From the NCBI RefSeq assembly GCF_003012745.1, contig NZ_PXYK01000036.1, positions 1 to 52,856 of the forward strand: DNA of 52,856 nt. The letters are read 5' to 3'. Below the pieces are notes generated by a model. That model worked only from the letters and a program-made list of their open reading frames with translations. It ran no database searches and had not been told where the DNA came from. The position numbers and the translations under genes were made by a program. Each line of letters begins with the position of its first letter. Position 1 is the first letter of the stretch. This DNA is from Kumtagia ephedrae (lineage in GTDB: Bacteria > Pseudomonadota > Alphaproteobacteria > Rhizobiales > Rhizobiaceae). This document shows, one piece after another, positions 24,876-33,627 of the stretch.

Positions 24876-25396
24876 TGCAGGTCACCATCTATGCGGCGGT
24901 TGCCGAGAACGGGGTCATCGGGCGCGACGGCGGCCTGCCCTGGCGGCTGTCGACCGACATGAAGCGGTTCAAGGCCGGCACCATGGGCAAGCCGATCGTC
25001 ATGGGCCGCAAGACCTGGGAGAGCTTTCCCAGGCGTCCGCTGCCGGGCCGCCTCAACATCGTGATCAGCCGTGATCCGGCCTATCGCGCCGAGGGAGCGG
25101 AGACGGTGACCTCGCTGGAGGACGCGTTGAAGCTGGCTGCGACCAAGGGCCGCTGCATGGTCGGCGCCGACGAGATCTGCATCGTCGGCGGCGGCGAGAT
25201 CTACCGGCAGGCGATCGCGATCGCCGACCAGCTCAAGCTCACGCATGTCGAGAGCGCATTCGAGGGCGACGCCAGCTTTCCGCGCATCGATCCGACGGTC
25301 TGGCAGGCGGTTTCCTCCGAATCCGTTCCCGCCGGCGACAAGGACAGCCATGCAACACGCTATGCTGTTTACGTGCGCCGTGCGAAGATGCAATGA
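24875..25396 (+). CDS. folA: Dihydrofolate reductase
   Basis: Reduces dihydrofolate to THF with NADPH. The 173-residue protein starts MQVTIYAAVAENGVIGRDGG. The acidic active-site residue is Asp28 (WRLSTDMKRF), GKPIVMGRKTWESF holds the NADPH site, and CIVGGGEIYRQAI gives the conserved GG pair. The longer open frame upstream belongs to DUF4424 DNA; the ATG at 24875 overlapping its TGA is the start. It sits with thyA in one folate/thymidylate unit. Confidence 0.97.
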   Translation: MQVTIYAAVAENGVIGRDGGLPWRLSTDMKRFKAGTMGKPIVMGRKTWESFPRRPLPGRLNIVISRDPAYRAEGAETVTSLEDALKLAATKGRCMVGADEICIVGGGEIYRQAIAIADQLKLTHVESAFEGDASFPRIDPTVWQAVSSESVPAGDKDSHATRYAVYVRRAKMQ

Positions 25397-25459
25397 GGAG
25401 GAGCACCGTCCGTCACCGCTTTTTGTAGGCGAGCAAGGCGTTTACCGCGTCCGCCTGCG

Positions 25460-25488
25460 TTGAAAGCGTGGCGCGGCGATCCTATACA
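25460..25488 (+). promoter_or_regulatory. Sigma-70-like promoter of hflK
   Basis: TTGAAA (25460-25465) and TATACA (25483-25488) are separated by exactly 17 bp, about 64 nt before the hflK start. This is one of the best consensus-like promoters in the window. Confidence 0.65.
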
Positions 25489-25551
25489 AGGACCAACGTC
25501 TTCATACGCCTGCCGGGCTCCCCGCCCGGAGACCGACATGGAAGGAACTCG

Positions 25552-26649
25552 ATGCCCTGGAAGAATCAGAGCGGCGGCGGCGGCCCGTGGGGCGGCGGCG
25601 GCAATGGCGGCGGCGGCGGCCCTTGGGGGCAGGGGCCGCGCGGCCCTAGCGGACCACAGGGCTCGCCTCCCGATCTGGAGGACATCATCCGCCGCGGCCA
25701 GGACCGGCTGAAGAACGCGCTGCCAGGCGGCGGCGCCGCCAATCCGGCCATGTTCGTCATCATCGGCGTGGTGCTGCTGGTGTTCTGGCTGTTCCAGTCG
25801 GTCTATACCGTGCAGCCGGACGAAATGGCCGTCGAGCTGCGCTTCGGCAGGCCGAAGGCCGAGCTGTCGGGGCCGGGCCTGCATTTCCACTGGTGGCCGA
25901 TCGAGACGGTCGAGAAGGCCAACACCGCCGAGAAGCTGATCAATATCGGCGGCGGCACCGGCGGCACCCCGTCGGGCCTGATGCTGTCCGGCGACCAGAA
26001 CATCGTCGACGTGCGGTTCTCGGTGGCCTACCAGGTCTCCGACCCGAAGGCCTATCTGTTCAACGTCGCCGAGCCCGACGAGATGATCCGCCAGGTCGCC
26101 GAGAGCGCCATGCGCGAGGCGGTCGGCCGCCGGCCGGCGCAGGACATCTTCCGCGACGACCGCCAGGGCATCGCCGAAGCGGTGCGCGGCATCATCCAGC
26201 AGACGGTCGACGAGTACCAGGCCGGGCTGAACGTCAACGCGATCTCCATCGAGGACGCCGCGCCGCCGCGCGAGGTGGCCGACGCGTTCGAGGAGGTGCA
26301 GCGCGCCGAGCAGGACGAGGACCGCTTCGTCGAGCAGGCGAACCAGTATTCCAACCAGAAGCTCGGCGCGGCGCGCGGCGACGCGGCGCAGATCCGCGAA
26401 GAGGCCGCCGCCTACAAGAACCGCATCGTGCAGGAAGCCGAAGGTGAGGCGCAGCGCTTCATCTCGGTCTACGACGAATATGCCAAGGCGCCGGACGTGA
26501 CGCGCAAGCGCCTCTATCTCGAAACCATGGAGCAGGTGCTGCGGGATACGAACAAGGTGATCGTCGAACAGGGCAGCGGCCAGAGCGTCGTTCCCTATCT
26601 GCCGCTGCCTGAACTGCAGAGGCGCGCCGCCACCGGAGGAGCGAACTGA
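25552..26649 (+). CDS. hflK: FtsH protease modulator HflK
   Basis: A 365-residue inner-membrane SPFH-domain protein forming, with HflC, the cage around FtsH. The N-terminal 50 residues are Gly/Pro-rich and cytoplasmic, then one membrane helix (about 68-87, MFVIIGVVLLVFWLFQSV). The SPFH domain follows (VQPDEMAVELRFGRP, VDVRFSVAYQVSDPKAYLFN), then a charged helical stretch ending near QGSGQSVVPYLPLPEL. Its TGA overlaps the hflC ATG. Confidence 0.95.
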   Translation: MPWKNQSGGGGPWGGGGNGGGGGPWGQGPRGPSGPQGSPPDLEDIIRRGQDRLKNALPGGGAANPAMFVIIGVVLLVFWLFQSVYTVQPDEMAVELRFGRPKAELSGPGLHFHWWPIETVEKANTAEKLINIGGGTGGTPSGLMLSGDQNIVDVRFSVAYQVSDPKAYLFNVAEPDEMIRQVAESAMREAVGRRPAQDIFRDDRQGIAEAVRGIIQQTVDEYQAGLNVNAISIEDAAPPREVADAFEEVQRAEQDEDRFVEQANQYSNQKLGAARGDAAQIREEAAAYKNRIVQEAEGEAQRFISVYDEYAKAPDVTRKRLYLETMEQVLRDTNKVIVEQGSGQSVVPYLPLPELQRRAATGGAN

Positions 26650-27620
26650 TGTCGAACCGCTTTGCAGCAATCGGCGTCGTCGCCATCGTCATCCTGTTCC
26701 TGATCTACTCGTCGATCTTCGTGGTCAACGAGCGCGAGCAGGCGATCGTGCTGCGCTTCGGCGAGATCGTCGACGTCAAGACGGAGCCGGGCATCTATTT
26801 CAAGGCGCCGTTCGCCTTCATGGAGGCCGACAACGTCCAGATCATCGAGGACCGCGTCATGCGGTTCGACCTGGACGACATCCGCGTCCAGGTGTCGGGC
26901 GGCCGGTTCTACGAGGTCGACGCCTTCATCGCCTATCGCATCAGCGATCCGCGGGTGTTCCGCGCGGCGGTCTCGGGCAGCGTGCCGCTGGCCGAGCAGC
27001 GCCTGCGCACCCGTCTCGACGCGGCCCTGCGCCGCGTCTACGGCCTGCGCGGCTTCGAGGCGGCGCTCTCGGAGGAGCGCGCCTCGATGATGCGCGAGGT
27101 GCGCGACCAGCTTCGTCCCGACGCGACCTCGCTCGGGCTGGAGATCGAGGACGTGCGCATCCGCCGCACCGACCTGACGGCGGAGGTGTCGCAGCAGACC
27201 TACGACCGCATGAAGGCCGAGCGCCTGGCCGAGGCCGAGCGGCTGCGGGCCCGCGGCAACGAGGCGGCGCAGCGCATCCGCGCCCGTGCCGACCGCGAGG
27301 TTGTCGAAACGGTCGCGGAAGCCCGAAGAGAATCGGAAATCCTGCGAGGCGAGGGCGAGGCGCAGCGAAGCGCCATCTTCGCCGACGCTTTCCAGCGCGA
27401 CCCCGGCTTCTTCGAGTTCTACCGCTCGATGGGCGCCTATGCGACCAGCCTGAACGGCAACGGGACCAGCATGGTGCTGTCGCCGGACTCGGAGTTCTTC
27501 CGCTACTTCAACAACGCGCAGGGCGGCCCGGCCGCCCAGCCGACTGCGGCCCAGCCCGGCTCGGCCACTCCGGCGCAGCCTGCGTCGAACGGGAACTCGA
27601 CCACCGGCGCCGTCCAGTAG
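26649..27620 (+). CDS. hflC: FtsH protease modulator HflC
   Basis: A 323-residue partner of HflK with an N-terminal membrane helix (residues 5-27) and SPFH domain (VVNEREQAIVLRFGEIVDVK, EPGIYFKAPF, DVRIRRTDLTAEVSQQTYDRM). The helical region contains FRYFNNAQ near the C-terminus. The last 40 residues are Pro/Ala/Gln-rich, longer than in enteric HflC. TGATG coupling to hflK and a 9-nt gap to the DUF2065 gene indicate one operon. Confidence 0.95.
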   Translation: MSNRFAAIGVVAIVILFLIYSSIFVVNEREQAIVLRFGEIVDVKTEPGIYFKAPFAFMEADNVQIIEDRVMRFDLDDIRVQVSGGRFYEVDAFIAYRISDPRVFRAAVSGSVPLAEQRLRTRLDAALRRVYGLRGFEAALSEERASMMREVRDQLRPDATSLGLEIEDVRIRRTDLTAEVSQQTYDRMKAERLAEAERLRARGNEAAQRIRARADREVVETVAEARRESEILRGEGEAQRSAIFADAFQRDPGFFEFYRSMGAYATSLNGNGTSMVLSPDSEFFRYFNNAQGGPAAQPTAAQPGSATPAQPASNGNSTTGAVQ

Positions 27621-27629
27621 GGACGGCGC

Positions 27630-27815
27630 ATGGCCGATTTTCTCGCCGCCGTCGGCCTGGTCCTCGTCGTCGAGGGCCTGGTCTATGGCGGCTTTCCCGG
27701 ATTGGCGAAGCGGCTTGCCACCGAAGTCCTCTCGATGCCGGAAAACAGCCTGCGCGTCGGCGGACTGGTGGCGATCGCCGCCGGTGTCGGCATCGTCTGG
27801 CTGGTGCGCGGGTAA
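27630..27815 (+). CDS. DUF2065 family small membrane protein
   Basis: A 61-residue protein with two hydrophobic helices (residues 2-22 and 42-59) around GLAKRLATEVLSMPENSLRV. Length and pattern match DUF2065, which commonly follows hflC. Probably part of the hfl operon and located in the inner membrane. Function unknown. Confidence 0.88.
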   Translation: MADFLAAVGLVLVVEGLVYGGFPGLAKRLATEVLSMPENSLRVGGLVAIAAGVGIVWLVRG

Positions 27816-27943
27816 CGCAACTTTGTCATTTTCCCGATAGGCACGGCCGCAAACACGCCCTATTTCTTGACCACGGTCCGAAGCAGCATCGCAGGGCCGT
27901 CAGGCCTTTTCGGCCGGGCAGGCCCCGCAATTCTCCGGAGACC

Positions 27944-29518
27944 ATGTTCATGAGCGCAGCGTCCGTCGGTTCGGCCATACGCAGGCGACTGTCCTTGACG
28001 ACAGCCATGCTGTTGGCCGGAGCGTTGACCGTCCCGTCCCTCACGCCGCCGGCCTTCGCGCAGGAGCAGCCGGCGGCGGCACAAGCGCCGACGGTCCAGC
28101 CTCCGGCAGCGCCGTCGCTCGCCCCGACGCACGGGCCGGCATCCGTCGCCGATCTGGCCGAAGGGCTGCTCGGGGCAGTGGTCAACATCTCCACCTCGCA
28201 GAACGTGAAGGGCACCGAGGCGCCCAACGCCGTGCCGATGCCGCAGCTTCCGGAAGGCTCGCCGTTCCAGGACTTCTTCGACGACTTCTTCAAGAATCGC
28301 GAAGGCGAGGGTGGACCCGGCGGTGCCCAGAAGGTGCAATCGCTCGGCTCCGGCTTCGTCGTCGATGCCGAGCAGGGTATCCTGGTCACCAACAACCACG
28401 TGATTGCCGACGCCGACGAGATCGAGGTCAACTTCCCCGACGGCTCGAAGCTGAAAGCCGAGCTGGTCGGCACCGACACCAAGACCGACATCGCCGTGCT
28501 CAAGGTCGATCCGACGCTGAAGAAGCTGACCGCGGTGAAGTTCGGCGATTCCAACAAGATCCGTATCGGCGACTGGGTGATGGCGATCGGCAACCCGTTC
28601 GGCCTGGGCGGCACTGTGACCGTCGGCATCGTCTCGGCGCGCAACCGCGACATCAACGCAGGCCCCTATGACGACTTCATCCAGACCGACGCGGCGATCA
28701 ATCGCGGCAATTCCGGCGGACCGCTGTTCAACATGGACGGCGAGGTCGTCGGCATCAACACGGCGATCATCTCGCCGTCGGGCGGCTCCATCGGCATCGG
28801 CTTCTCGATCCCCTCCGAGCTGGCGGTCGGCGTGGTCGACCAGCTCAGGCAGTTCGGCGAGACACGGCGCGGCTGGCTCGGCGTGCGCATCCAGCCGGTG
28901 ACCGACGAGATCGCCGAGAGCCTCGGCATGAAGACCGCCACCGGCGCGCTGGTCGCCGGCATCATCAAGGGCGGGCCGGTCGACAACGGCACGGTCCAGC
29001 CCGGCGACGTCATCATCAAGTTCGACGGCAAGGACGTGAAGGAGATGCGCGACCTGCCGCGCGTCGTCGCCGAGAGCCCGGTGGGCAAGGCGGTGGACGT
29101 CATCATCGTGCGCAAGGGCGTCGAGCAGACCGTCAAGGTGACGCTCGGCCGGCTGGAGGACGGCGAGAAGCAGGCTTCCGCGCAACCCGAGGATCAGGAC
29201 GATCCGGCGGCGGTCGCCACGCAGAGCGTGCTCGGCATGACCGTCGGCGAGCTGACGGACGAGACGCGCAAGAAGTTCGAGGTGGCCGCCGACGTGTCGG
29301 GTGTGCTCGTGACCGAGGTGGCGCAGGGTTCGATCGCCGCCGAGCGCGGCATCCTCGCCGGCGAGGTGATCACCGAGATCGCCCAGGAATCCGTGTCGAC
29401 GCCCAAGGACGTGGTCGACCGGATCGCCTCGCTGAAGGACCAGGGCCGCAAGAACGCGCTGCTGATGCTGTCGTCGAAGAGCGGCGAGCTGCGCTTCGTC
29501 ACGCTGCGCATGGATTGA
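27944..29518 (+). CDS. degP: DegP/HtrA-type periplasmic serine protease (Do family)
   Basis: A 524-residue envelope protease/chaperone. A signal peptide spans about 1-40 (…PSLTPPAFAQE). The trypsin-like domain has the triad His152 (TNNHVIAD), Asp182 (TKTDIAVLKV) and Ser257 (NRGNSGGPLF). Two PDZ domains follow (from about 290, RRGWLGVRIQPV, and from about 425, LGMTVGELTDETRKKF). The ATG at 27944 is 3 nt from GGAG; the ATG at 27950 has better spacing and may be the real start. The gene lies after hflKC, as in many rhizobia, so membrane and envelope quality control genes are grouped. Confidence 0.95.
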   Translation: MFMSAASVGSAIRRRLSLTTAMLLAGALTVPSLTPPAFAQEQPAAAQAPTVQPPAAPSLAPTHGPASVADLAEGLLGAVVNISTSQNVKGTEAPNAVPMPQLPEGSPFQDFFDDFFKNREGEGGPGGAQKVQSLGSGFVVDAEQGILVTNNHVIADADEIEVNFPDGSKLKAELVGTDTKTDIAVLKVDPTLKKLTAVKFGDSNKIRIGDWVMAIGNPFGLGGTVTVGIVSARNRDINAGPYDDFIQTDAAINRGNSGGPLFNMDGEVVGINTAIISPSGGSIGIGFSIPSELAVGVVDQLRQFGETRRGWLGVRIQPVTDEIAESLGMKTATGALVAGIIKGGPVDNGTVQPGDVIIKFDGKDVKEMRDLPRVVAESPVGKAVDVIIVRKGVEQTVKVTLGRLEDGEKQASAQPEDQDDPAAVATQSVLGMTVGELTDETRKKFEVAADVSGVLVTEVAQGSIAAERGILAGEVITEIAQESVSTPKDVVDRIASLKDQGRKNALLMLSSKSGELRFVTLRMD

Positions 29519-29544
29519 GGTTTTCGCGCCCAGCAGCGTCTTAA

Positions 29545-29560
29545 ACATCCCATGGGATGT
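29545..29560. promoter_or_regulatory. Perfect 16-bp palindrome in the PIN-RHH promoter
   Basis: ACATCCCATGGGATGT is fully self-complementary. It lies between a possible -35 (CTTAAA, 29540) and a -10 (TATGTT, 29563-29568), which itself ends 5 nt before the ATG at 29574. This is a typical place for a toxin-antitoxin autorepressor site, presumably for the RHH protein encoded second. The transcript would be nearly leaderless. Confidence 0.65.
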
Positions 29561-29573
29561 GCTATGTTGGCGT

Positions 29574-30000
29574 ATGAAGCGTATCGTCCTGGACACAAAC
29601 GTCGTGACGGCAGGATTGCGTAGTCGTAGCGGAGCTTCGTTCGCCGTATTGAAGTTGATTGCGGATCGGCGGGCTATGCCCCTTGGTAACAACAGTCCTC
29701 TTCCTTGAATACGAAGCGGTGTTGATGCGTCCGGATCAGTGCGCGGTCCATGGTTTGTCTTCTTTGGAACTGGATCGTTTCCTGGCGGGCTTGGCTCTGC
29801 TATCGGAACCCGTCGATGTCCATTTTCTCTGGCGTCCTCAGCTAAACGATCCCAAGGACGAAATGGTGCTGGAAGCCGCGATCAACGGCAGAGCTGATGC
29901 CTTGGTGACGCATAATCGTCGGGACTTTGGCGTCGCGGCAGATCGTTTTGACGTCAAGGTCCTTGGCCCGGCCGAACTCTTGAAAGGACTACGGATATGA
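29574..30000 (+). pseudogene. PIN-domain toxin gene with a frameshift
   Basis: The start MKRIVLDTNVVTAGLRSRSG with Asp7 is a clear PIN (COG1569-type) N-terminus. That frame stops after 44 codons (ending NNSPLP). The rest of the protein continues in another frame (VTTVLFLEYEAVLMRPDQCAV, ALVTHNRRDFGV) to 30000. Taking one base out of CCCCTTGG near 29679-29686 restores RRAMPLVTTVLFLEYEA, the usual family text. The toxin is therefore broken, unless the base is a sequencing error. Its stop overlaps the antitoxin start by ATGA. Confidence 0.85.
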
Positions 30001-30257
30001 GCAAAGCGACCTACCCCTTGAAGCTCCCGCTGTCGATCAAGGAAGCCGCCGCTCGCCTCGCCAAGGCAGACGGCGTATCGTTGAACCAGTGGATAGCTTC
30101 GGCAGTCGCTCAAAAGGTAGGGGCGGTCGAGACGGCCGCCGATTTCCTGCGGCGGAAGGCGGGAGCGGCTTCTGTCGAGGATTTTTCGGACGTGCTGAAG
30201 AGAGTGCCTGACGGTCCACCGGAAACCGGGGATGAACTTCCAGCTAACTGGCGGTGA
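29997..30257 (+). CDS. RHH/CopG-HicB-like antitoxin
   Basis: An 86-residue protein with an N-terminal ribbon-helix-helix (YPLKLPLSIKEAAARLAKADG, VSLNQWIASAVAQKV) and a C-terminal tail (FLRRKAGAASVEDF) that would mask the PIN toxin. It overlaps the PIN gene by ATGA and looks intact although the toxin gene is frameshifted. It probably binds the palindrome at 29545-29560. It ends head-to-head with the GNAT gene, with no gap. Confidence 0.85.
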   Translation: MSKATYPLKLPLSIKEAAARLAKADGVSLNQWIASAVAQKVGAVETAADFLRRKAGAASVEDFSDVLKRVPDGPPETGDELPANWR

Positions 30258-30815
30258 CTACCGGCGTCGCTGACGCCAGTCTTCGGCCGCCAGCCTGTAT
30301 AACTCGTGGCGCTTAAGCTGCGGATGCGTGTCGGGCACGAGCGGGTGGTCGAAGTCGCCATCGCGCCGCATGCCGAGCCGCTTCATCACCGCGGTGGAAC
30401 GGTCGTTGTTCCAGACGGCGAAGGAGATGACCTCGTCGAGGCCGAGCTCCTCGAAGGCGAAGTCGAGCAGGGCGGCCGCCCCTTCCGTCACGAAACCCTT
30501 GCCCCAGAATTCCGGTGCCAGCCGCCAGCCGATCTCATGCGCGCCGGGCTTGGCGATGCCCGGGATTTCGGCCTTGTGCAGGCCAATGAAGCCGATGCAT
30601 TCGCCGGTGTCGATGCGTTCGGCCGCCGTCCAGCCGTAGCCGTCGGCCTCGATCCCGGCGTGCATCCTGTCCATCATCGCGTCGCTGGCGGCGCGGTCGC
30701 GGCGGAACGGAAAGAACTCCATCACCCGATCGTCGGAATTGATGCGGTGGAAGAGGTCGCGGTCGCTCTCCAGCCAGTTGCGCAGGATCAGGCGTTGCGT
30801 GCGCAGCGGCGTCAT
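30258..30815 (-). CDS. GNAT acetyltransferase (RimJ/RimL type)
   Basis: A 185-residue GNAT protein beginning [20 protein letters not shown], a typical RimJ-like start. The acetyl-CoA site region is WRLAPEFWGKGFVTEGAAALLDFAF, and SFAVWNNDRSTAVMKRLGM is the later motif. The substrate is unknown. Its ATG overlaps the serB stop (ATGA), so it is co-translated with serB; it ends one base from the antitoxin stop on the other strand. Confidence 0.9.
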   Translation of the reverse strand: MTPLRTQRLILRNWLESDRDLFHRINSDDRVMEFFPFRRDRAASDAMMDRMHAGIEADGYGWTAAERIDTGECIGFIGLHKAEIPGIAKPGAHEIGWRLAPEFWGKGFVTEGAAALLDFAFEELGLDEVISFAVWNNDRSTAVMKRLGMRRDGDFDHPLVPDTHPQLKRHELYRLAAEDWRQRRR

Positions 30816-31699
30816 CGGCTGAAATCCGCCTGCGCATAACCCTGCATGTAGAGCAGGGCAGTAAGGTCGCCGTGGTCGATGCGGATGCGCGCCTTCTCGG
30901 CAACCGACGGTTTTGCGTGCAGCGCCACGCCGGTGCCGGCGAGCGCCAGCATGTCGAGATCGTTGGCGCCGTCGCCGACGGCGACGACGTCGGCGGCCGA
31001 AATGCCGAGACGCGCGGCGATCTCGAGGAGCGCGTCCGCCTTCGCCTCGCGGCCGAGGATGGGGTCGGCGACCTCGCCGGTCAGCTTGCGGTCCGCCTCG
31101 ATCAGCCGGTTGGCGCGGTTCTCGTCGAAGCCGAGCTTGTCGGCGATGCGCGACGTGAAAGCGGTGAAGCCGCCGGAGATCAACGCCGTCCAGGCGCCGT
31201 CGCGGCGCATGGTGGCGACGAGCTCGCGGCCGCCGGATGCCAGCGTCAGCCGGCCGGCGATGATGCGGTCGATGACGCCGATCTCCAGGCCCCTGAGCAA
31301 GGCGACGCGCTCGCGCAATGCCGGCTCGAAGGCGATCTCGCCATTCATCGAGCGCGCGGTGATGGCGGCCACATGCGCCTTCAGCCCGACCTCGTCGGCC
31401 AACTCGTCGATGCATTCCTGGTCGATCATGGTGGAGTCCATGTCGGCGAGCAGCAGGCGCTTGCGCCTTCCCTCGGCCGGCTGGACGACGAGGTCGACGC
31501 GGCTTTCGGCCAGCGCCGCGCGCAGATCGAGCACGGCCGAGCCGCCGTCGAAACCGTCGGGCAGCGCCAGATCGCAGGCGATCTCCTCGGCCAGCCAGCT
31601 TCTGCCTGTTGCCTGGAGGGCGCGCGATGCCATATCCACCAGCGGACCCGTCACGGCAGGTCGGGCCGGGTGCGAGATCAAGGTGGCGACAAGCGACAT
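30812..31699 (-). CDS. serB: Phosphoserine phosphatase
   Basis: The last step of serine synthesis, a HAD phosphatase of 295 residues. The nucleophile motif is [17 protein letters not shown] (Asp86, acid/base Asp88), [19 protein letters not shown] holds motif II, and [14 protein letters not shown] is motif IV. An N-terminal ACT-like segment of about 75 residues precedes it. The ATG (31699-31697) overlaps the divergent miaA ATG by two bases. Confidence 0.95.
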   Translation of the reverse strand: MSLVATLISHPARPAVTGPLVDMASRALQATGRSWLAEEIACDLALPDGFDGGSAVLDLRAALAESRVDLVVQPAEGRRKRLLLADMDSTMIDQECIDELADEVGLKAHVAAITARSMNGEIAFEPALRERVALLRGLEIGVIDRIIAGRLTLASGGRELVATMRRDGAWTALISGGFTAFTSRIADKLGFDENRANRLIEADRKLTGEVADPILGREAKADALLEIAARLGISAADVVAVGDGANDLDMLALAGTGVALHAKPSVAEKARIRIDHGDLTALLYMQGYAQADFSR

Positions 31700-32657
31700 G
31701 CAGGGACCCGGTCAGGAGGAAGTCGGCGGACGGCTCAAGGGCGCGATCCTGATAGCCGGCCCGACCGCCAGCGGCAAGTCGGCGCTGGCGCTCGACATCG
31801 CAGACCGGCTCGGCGGCGCCATCATCAATGCCGATTCCATGCAGGTCTATGCGGTCCTCGACCTTCTGACGGCGCGGCCGTCGACAGCAGACCTGGGAAG
31901 CGTGCCGCATCATCTATACGGCCATGTCCATCCGTCGACATCCTATTCGACCGGAGCCTGGCTGCGCGACGTGCGGCGGCTCGCCGACGGCGGTGCGCTG
32001 GCGGGGCGGGTGCCCGTCTTCGTCGGGGGCACCGGCCTCTACTTCCGCGCGCTACTGCACGGGCTGTCGGAGATGCCGGACATCCCGGCGGCCGTCCGCC
32101 AGCACTGGCGCGGCAGGCTGGCCGACGAGGGAGCGCAGCCCCTGCATGCCCTGCTGACGCGGCGGGATCCGGAGACGGCGACGCAATTGCAGCCGGGCGA
32201 CGGGCAACGGATCGTGCGGGCACTGGAGGTGCTGGACGCATCGGGGCGTTCCATCCGCGACTGGCAGGGCGCGGCGAGCCGCCCGCTGGTGGATATCGGC
32301 ACGGCCCGGCTGTTCGTGCTGGAGCCCGACCGGGCGGAACTGGTGCGGCGCATCGAGGTCCGCTTCGATCGCATGCTGGATTGCGGCGCGCGCGAGGAGG
32401 TGCGTGCGCTGACGGCTCTCGGCCTCGATCCGGGGCTGCCGGCGATGAAGGCGATCGGCGTGCGCGAGCTCGCCGCGGCCGCCGCCGGCGAGGTTTCCGA
32501 GGACGAGGCCATCCTGCGCGCCAAGATCGCCACCCGGCAATATGCGAAGCGTCAGGCGACATGGTTCCGAAATCAGTTCGGGCCGGAATGGCAGCGCGTC
32601 GCCGATCCGCGGAAAGTCGTGGAAATGCTCGGGCAGGGTGCCGAAGTGTCGCAATAA
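31698..32657 (+). CDS. miaA: tRNA dimethylallyltransferase
   Basis: Adds the isopentenyl group to A37 of tRNAs reading UNN codons. The 319-residue protein has the P-loop GPTASGKS (21-28), [20 protein letters not shown] with the DSxQ motif, HHLYGHV and [30 protein letters not shown] marks the C-terminal tRNA-contact region. The start at 31698 overlaps the serB start codon on the other strand; no later start leaves the P-loop strand intact except a few non-ATG codons. Confidence 0.95.
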   Translation: MQGPGQEEVGGRLKGAILIAGPTASGKSALALDIADRLGGAIINADSMQVYAVLDLLTARPSTADLGSVPHHLYGHVHPSTSYSTGAWLRDVRRLADGGALAGRVPVFVGGTGLYFRALLHGLSEMPDIPAAVRQHWRGRLADEGAQPLHALLTRRDPETATQLQPGDGQRIVRALEVLDASGRSIRDWQGAASRPLVDIGTARLFVLEPDRAELVRRIEVRFDRMLDCGAREEVRALTALGLDPGLPAMKAIGVRELAAAAAGEVSEDEAILRAKIATRQYAKRQATWFRNQFGPEWQRVADPRKVVEMLGQGAEVSQ

Positions 32658-32746
32658 GAAGTTGTGGTAGCGATGCTACATGCGCCTGCCATTAACGCTC
32701 CGTAAGCCCGAAACTGCGATAAGCTGGTCGGTGCCTGTGCGGAGAG

Positions 32747-33541
32747 ATGATGCGCTTCCACAAGTCAGAATCTGCCTTCTTCGTCTTCATCGTCGTGATC
32801 CTCGCGGCGGGGGCGCTGATCCTGTATGCTTACGGTCTTCTTCGCTCCGACGTGGCGGATCTTTACCAGCCGGGACGCATGCAGGACTTCGCCCTGCTCA
32901 ACCGGCTGCTCTTCGCCACCGGCGTGCTGATCGCCACGGCGCTGTTCTTCGGCATCTTCTTCATCTACCCGCTGATCCGCACCCAGGTGAAGGAGGAGGG
33001 CAAGCTGCGCGCGATGACCAAGACGCTCAGCGCCCGCTCCGAGACGCTCGAGCAGGCGGCGCTGACCGACGCGCTCACCGGCATGCAGAACCGGCGCTAT
33101 TTCGACGAGGCGCTGACCGAATATCTCGAGGAGTTCAGCAAGATCGACAAGCCGGTCGGGCTGATGGTCTTCGACCTCGATCACTTCAAGCAGGTCAACG
33201 ACACGCATGGCCACGACGTCGGCGACGAGGTGCTGCGCGCTGTCGCCGGCTGCCTGAAGGACATGACGCGCTATCACGACGTGGTGGCGCGGCTCGGCGG
33301 CGAGGAGTTCGCCGTAGTGGCACCAAACATGGACGTGGAAAGCCTGAGCCGTCTGGCGGAGCGCATCCGCAGCGGCATCGCCAACATGCCGATCCTGTCG
33401 GGCAATGTGCGGCTGCGGATCACCGCGAGCGTCGGGCTTGCCGTGTGGGACCGCAAGGAGAGCGCCGAAGAATTCTTCCGGCGCGCCGACCAGCAGCTCT
33501 ACCAGGCCAAGAAACAGGGCCGCAACCGCGTCAGCGCGTGA
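32747..33541 (+). CDS. Membrane-bound diguanylate cyclase (GGDEF)
   Basis: A 264-residue protein with two membrane helices (about 10-31 and 53-76) and a short periplasmic loop. A coiled linker (RAMTKTLSARSETLEQAA) leads into a GGDEF domain: LTDALTGMQNRRYF, VFDLDHFKQVNDTHGHDVGD, active-site GGEEF (184-188) and ASVGLAVW. RYHD at 175-178, five residues before GGEEF, is the RxxD inhibitory site, so product feedback is likely. It makes cyclic-di-GMP. Single gene; targets unknown. Confidence 0.94.
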   Translation: MMRFHKSESAFFVFIVVILAAGALILYAYGLLRSDVADLYQPGRMQDFALLNRLLFATGVLIATALFFGIFFIYPLIRTQVKEEGKLRAMTKTLSARSETLEQAALTDALTGMQNRRYFDEALTEYLEEFSKIDKPVGLMVFDLDHFKQVNDTHGHDVGDEVLRAVAGCLKDMTRYHDVVARLGGEEFAVVAPNMDVESLSRLAERIRSGIANMPILSGNVRLRITASVGLAVWDRKESAEEFFRRADQQLYQAKKQGRNRVSA

Positions 33542-33627
33542 GGCGGGCCAGTTCGTGCGTCGAGTCGGCCGGCGGCTGCAAGCAATTGTCTTGACAAGCG
33601 AATAGCCGCCGCAGCGGGTGAGGCCGC

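Noticed and set aside
27860-29692. A 610-residue minus-strand frame opposite degP
   Set aside because: The opposite strand encodes DegP with intact triad and PDZ domains; the antisense frame is low-complexity with no recognisable domain.
29574-30000. Programmed frameshifting in the PIN gene
   Set aside because: There is a short C-run but no clear slippery heptamer with a downstream structure, and related PIN genes are not known to need one; a simple indel is more likely.
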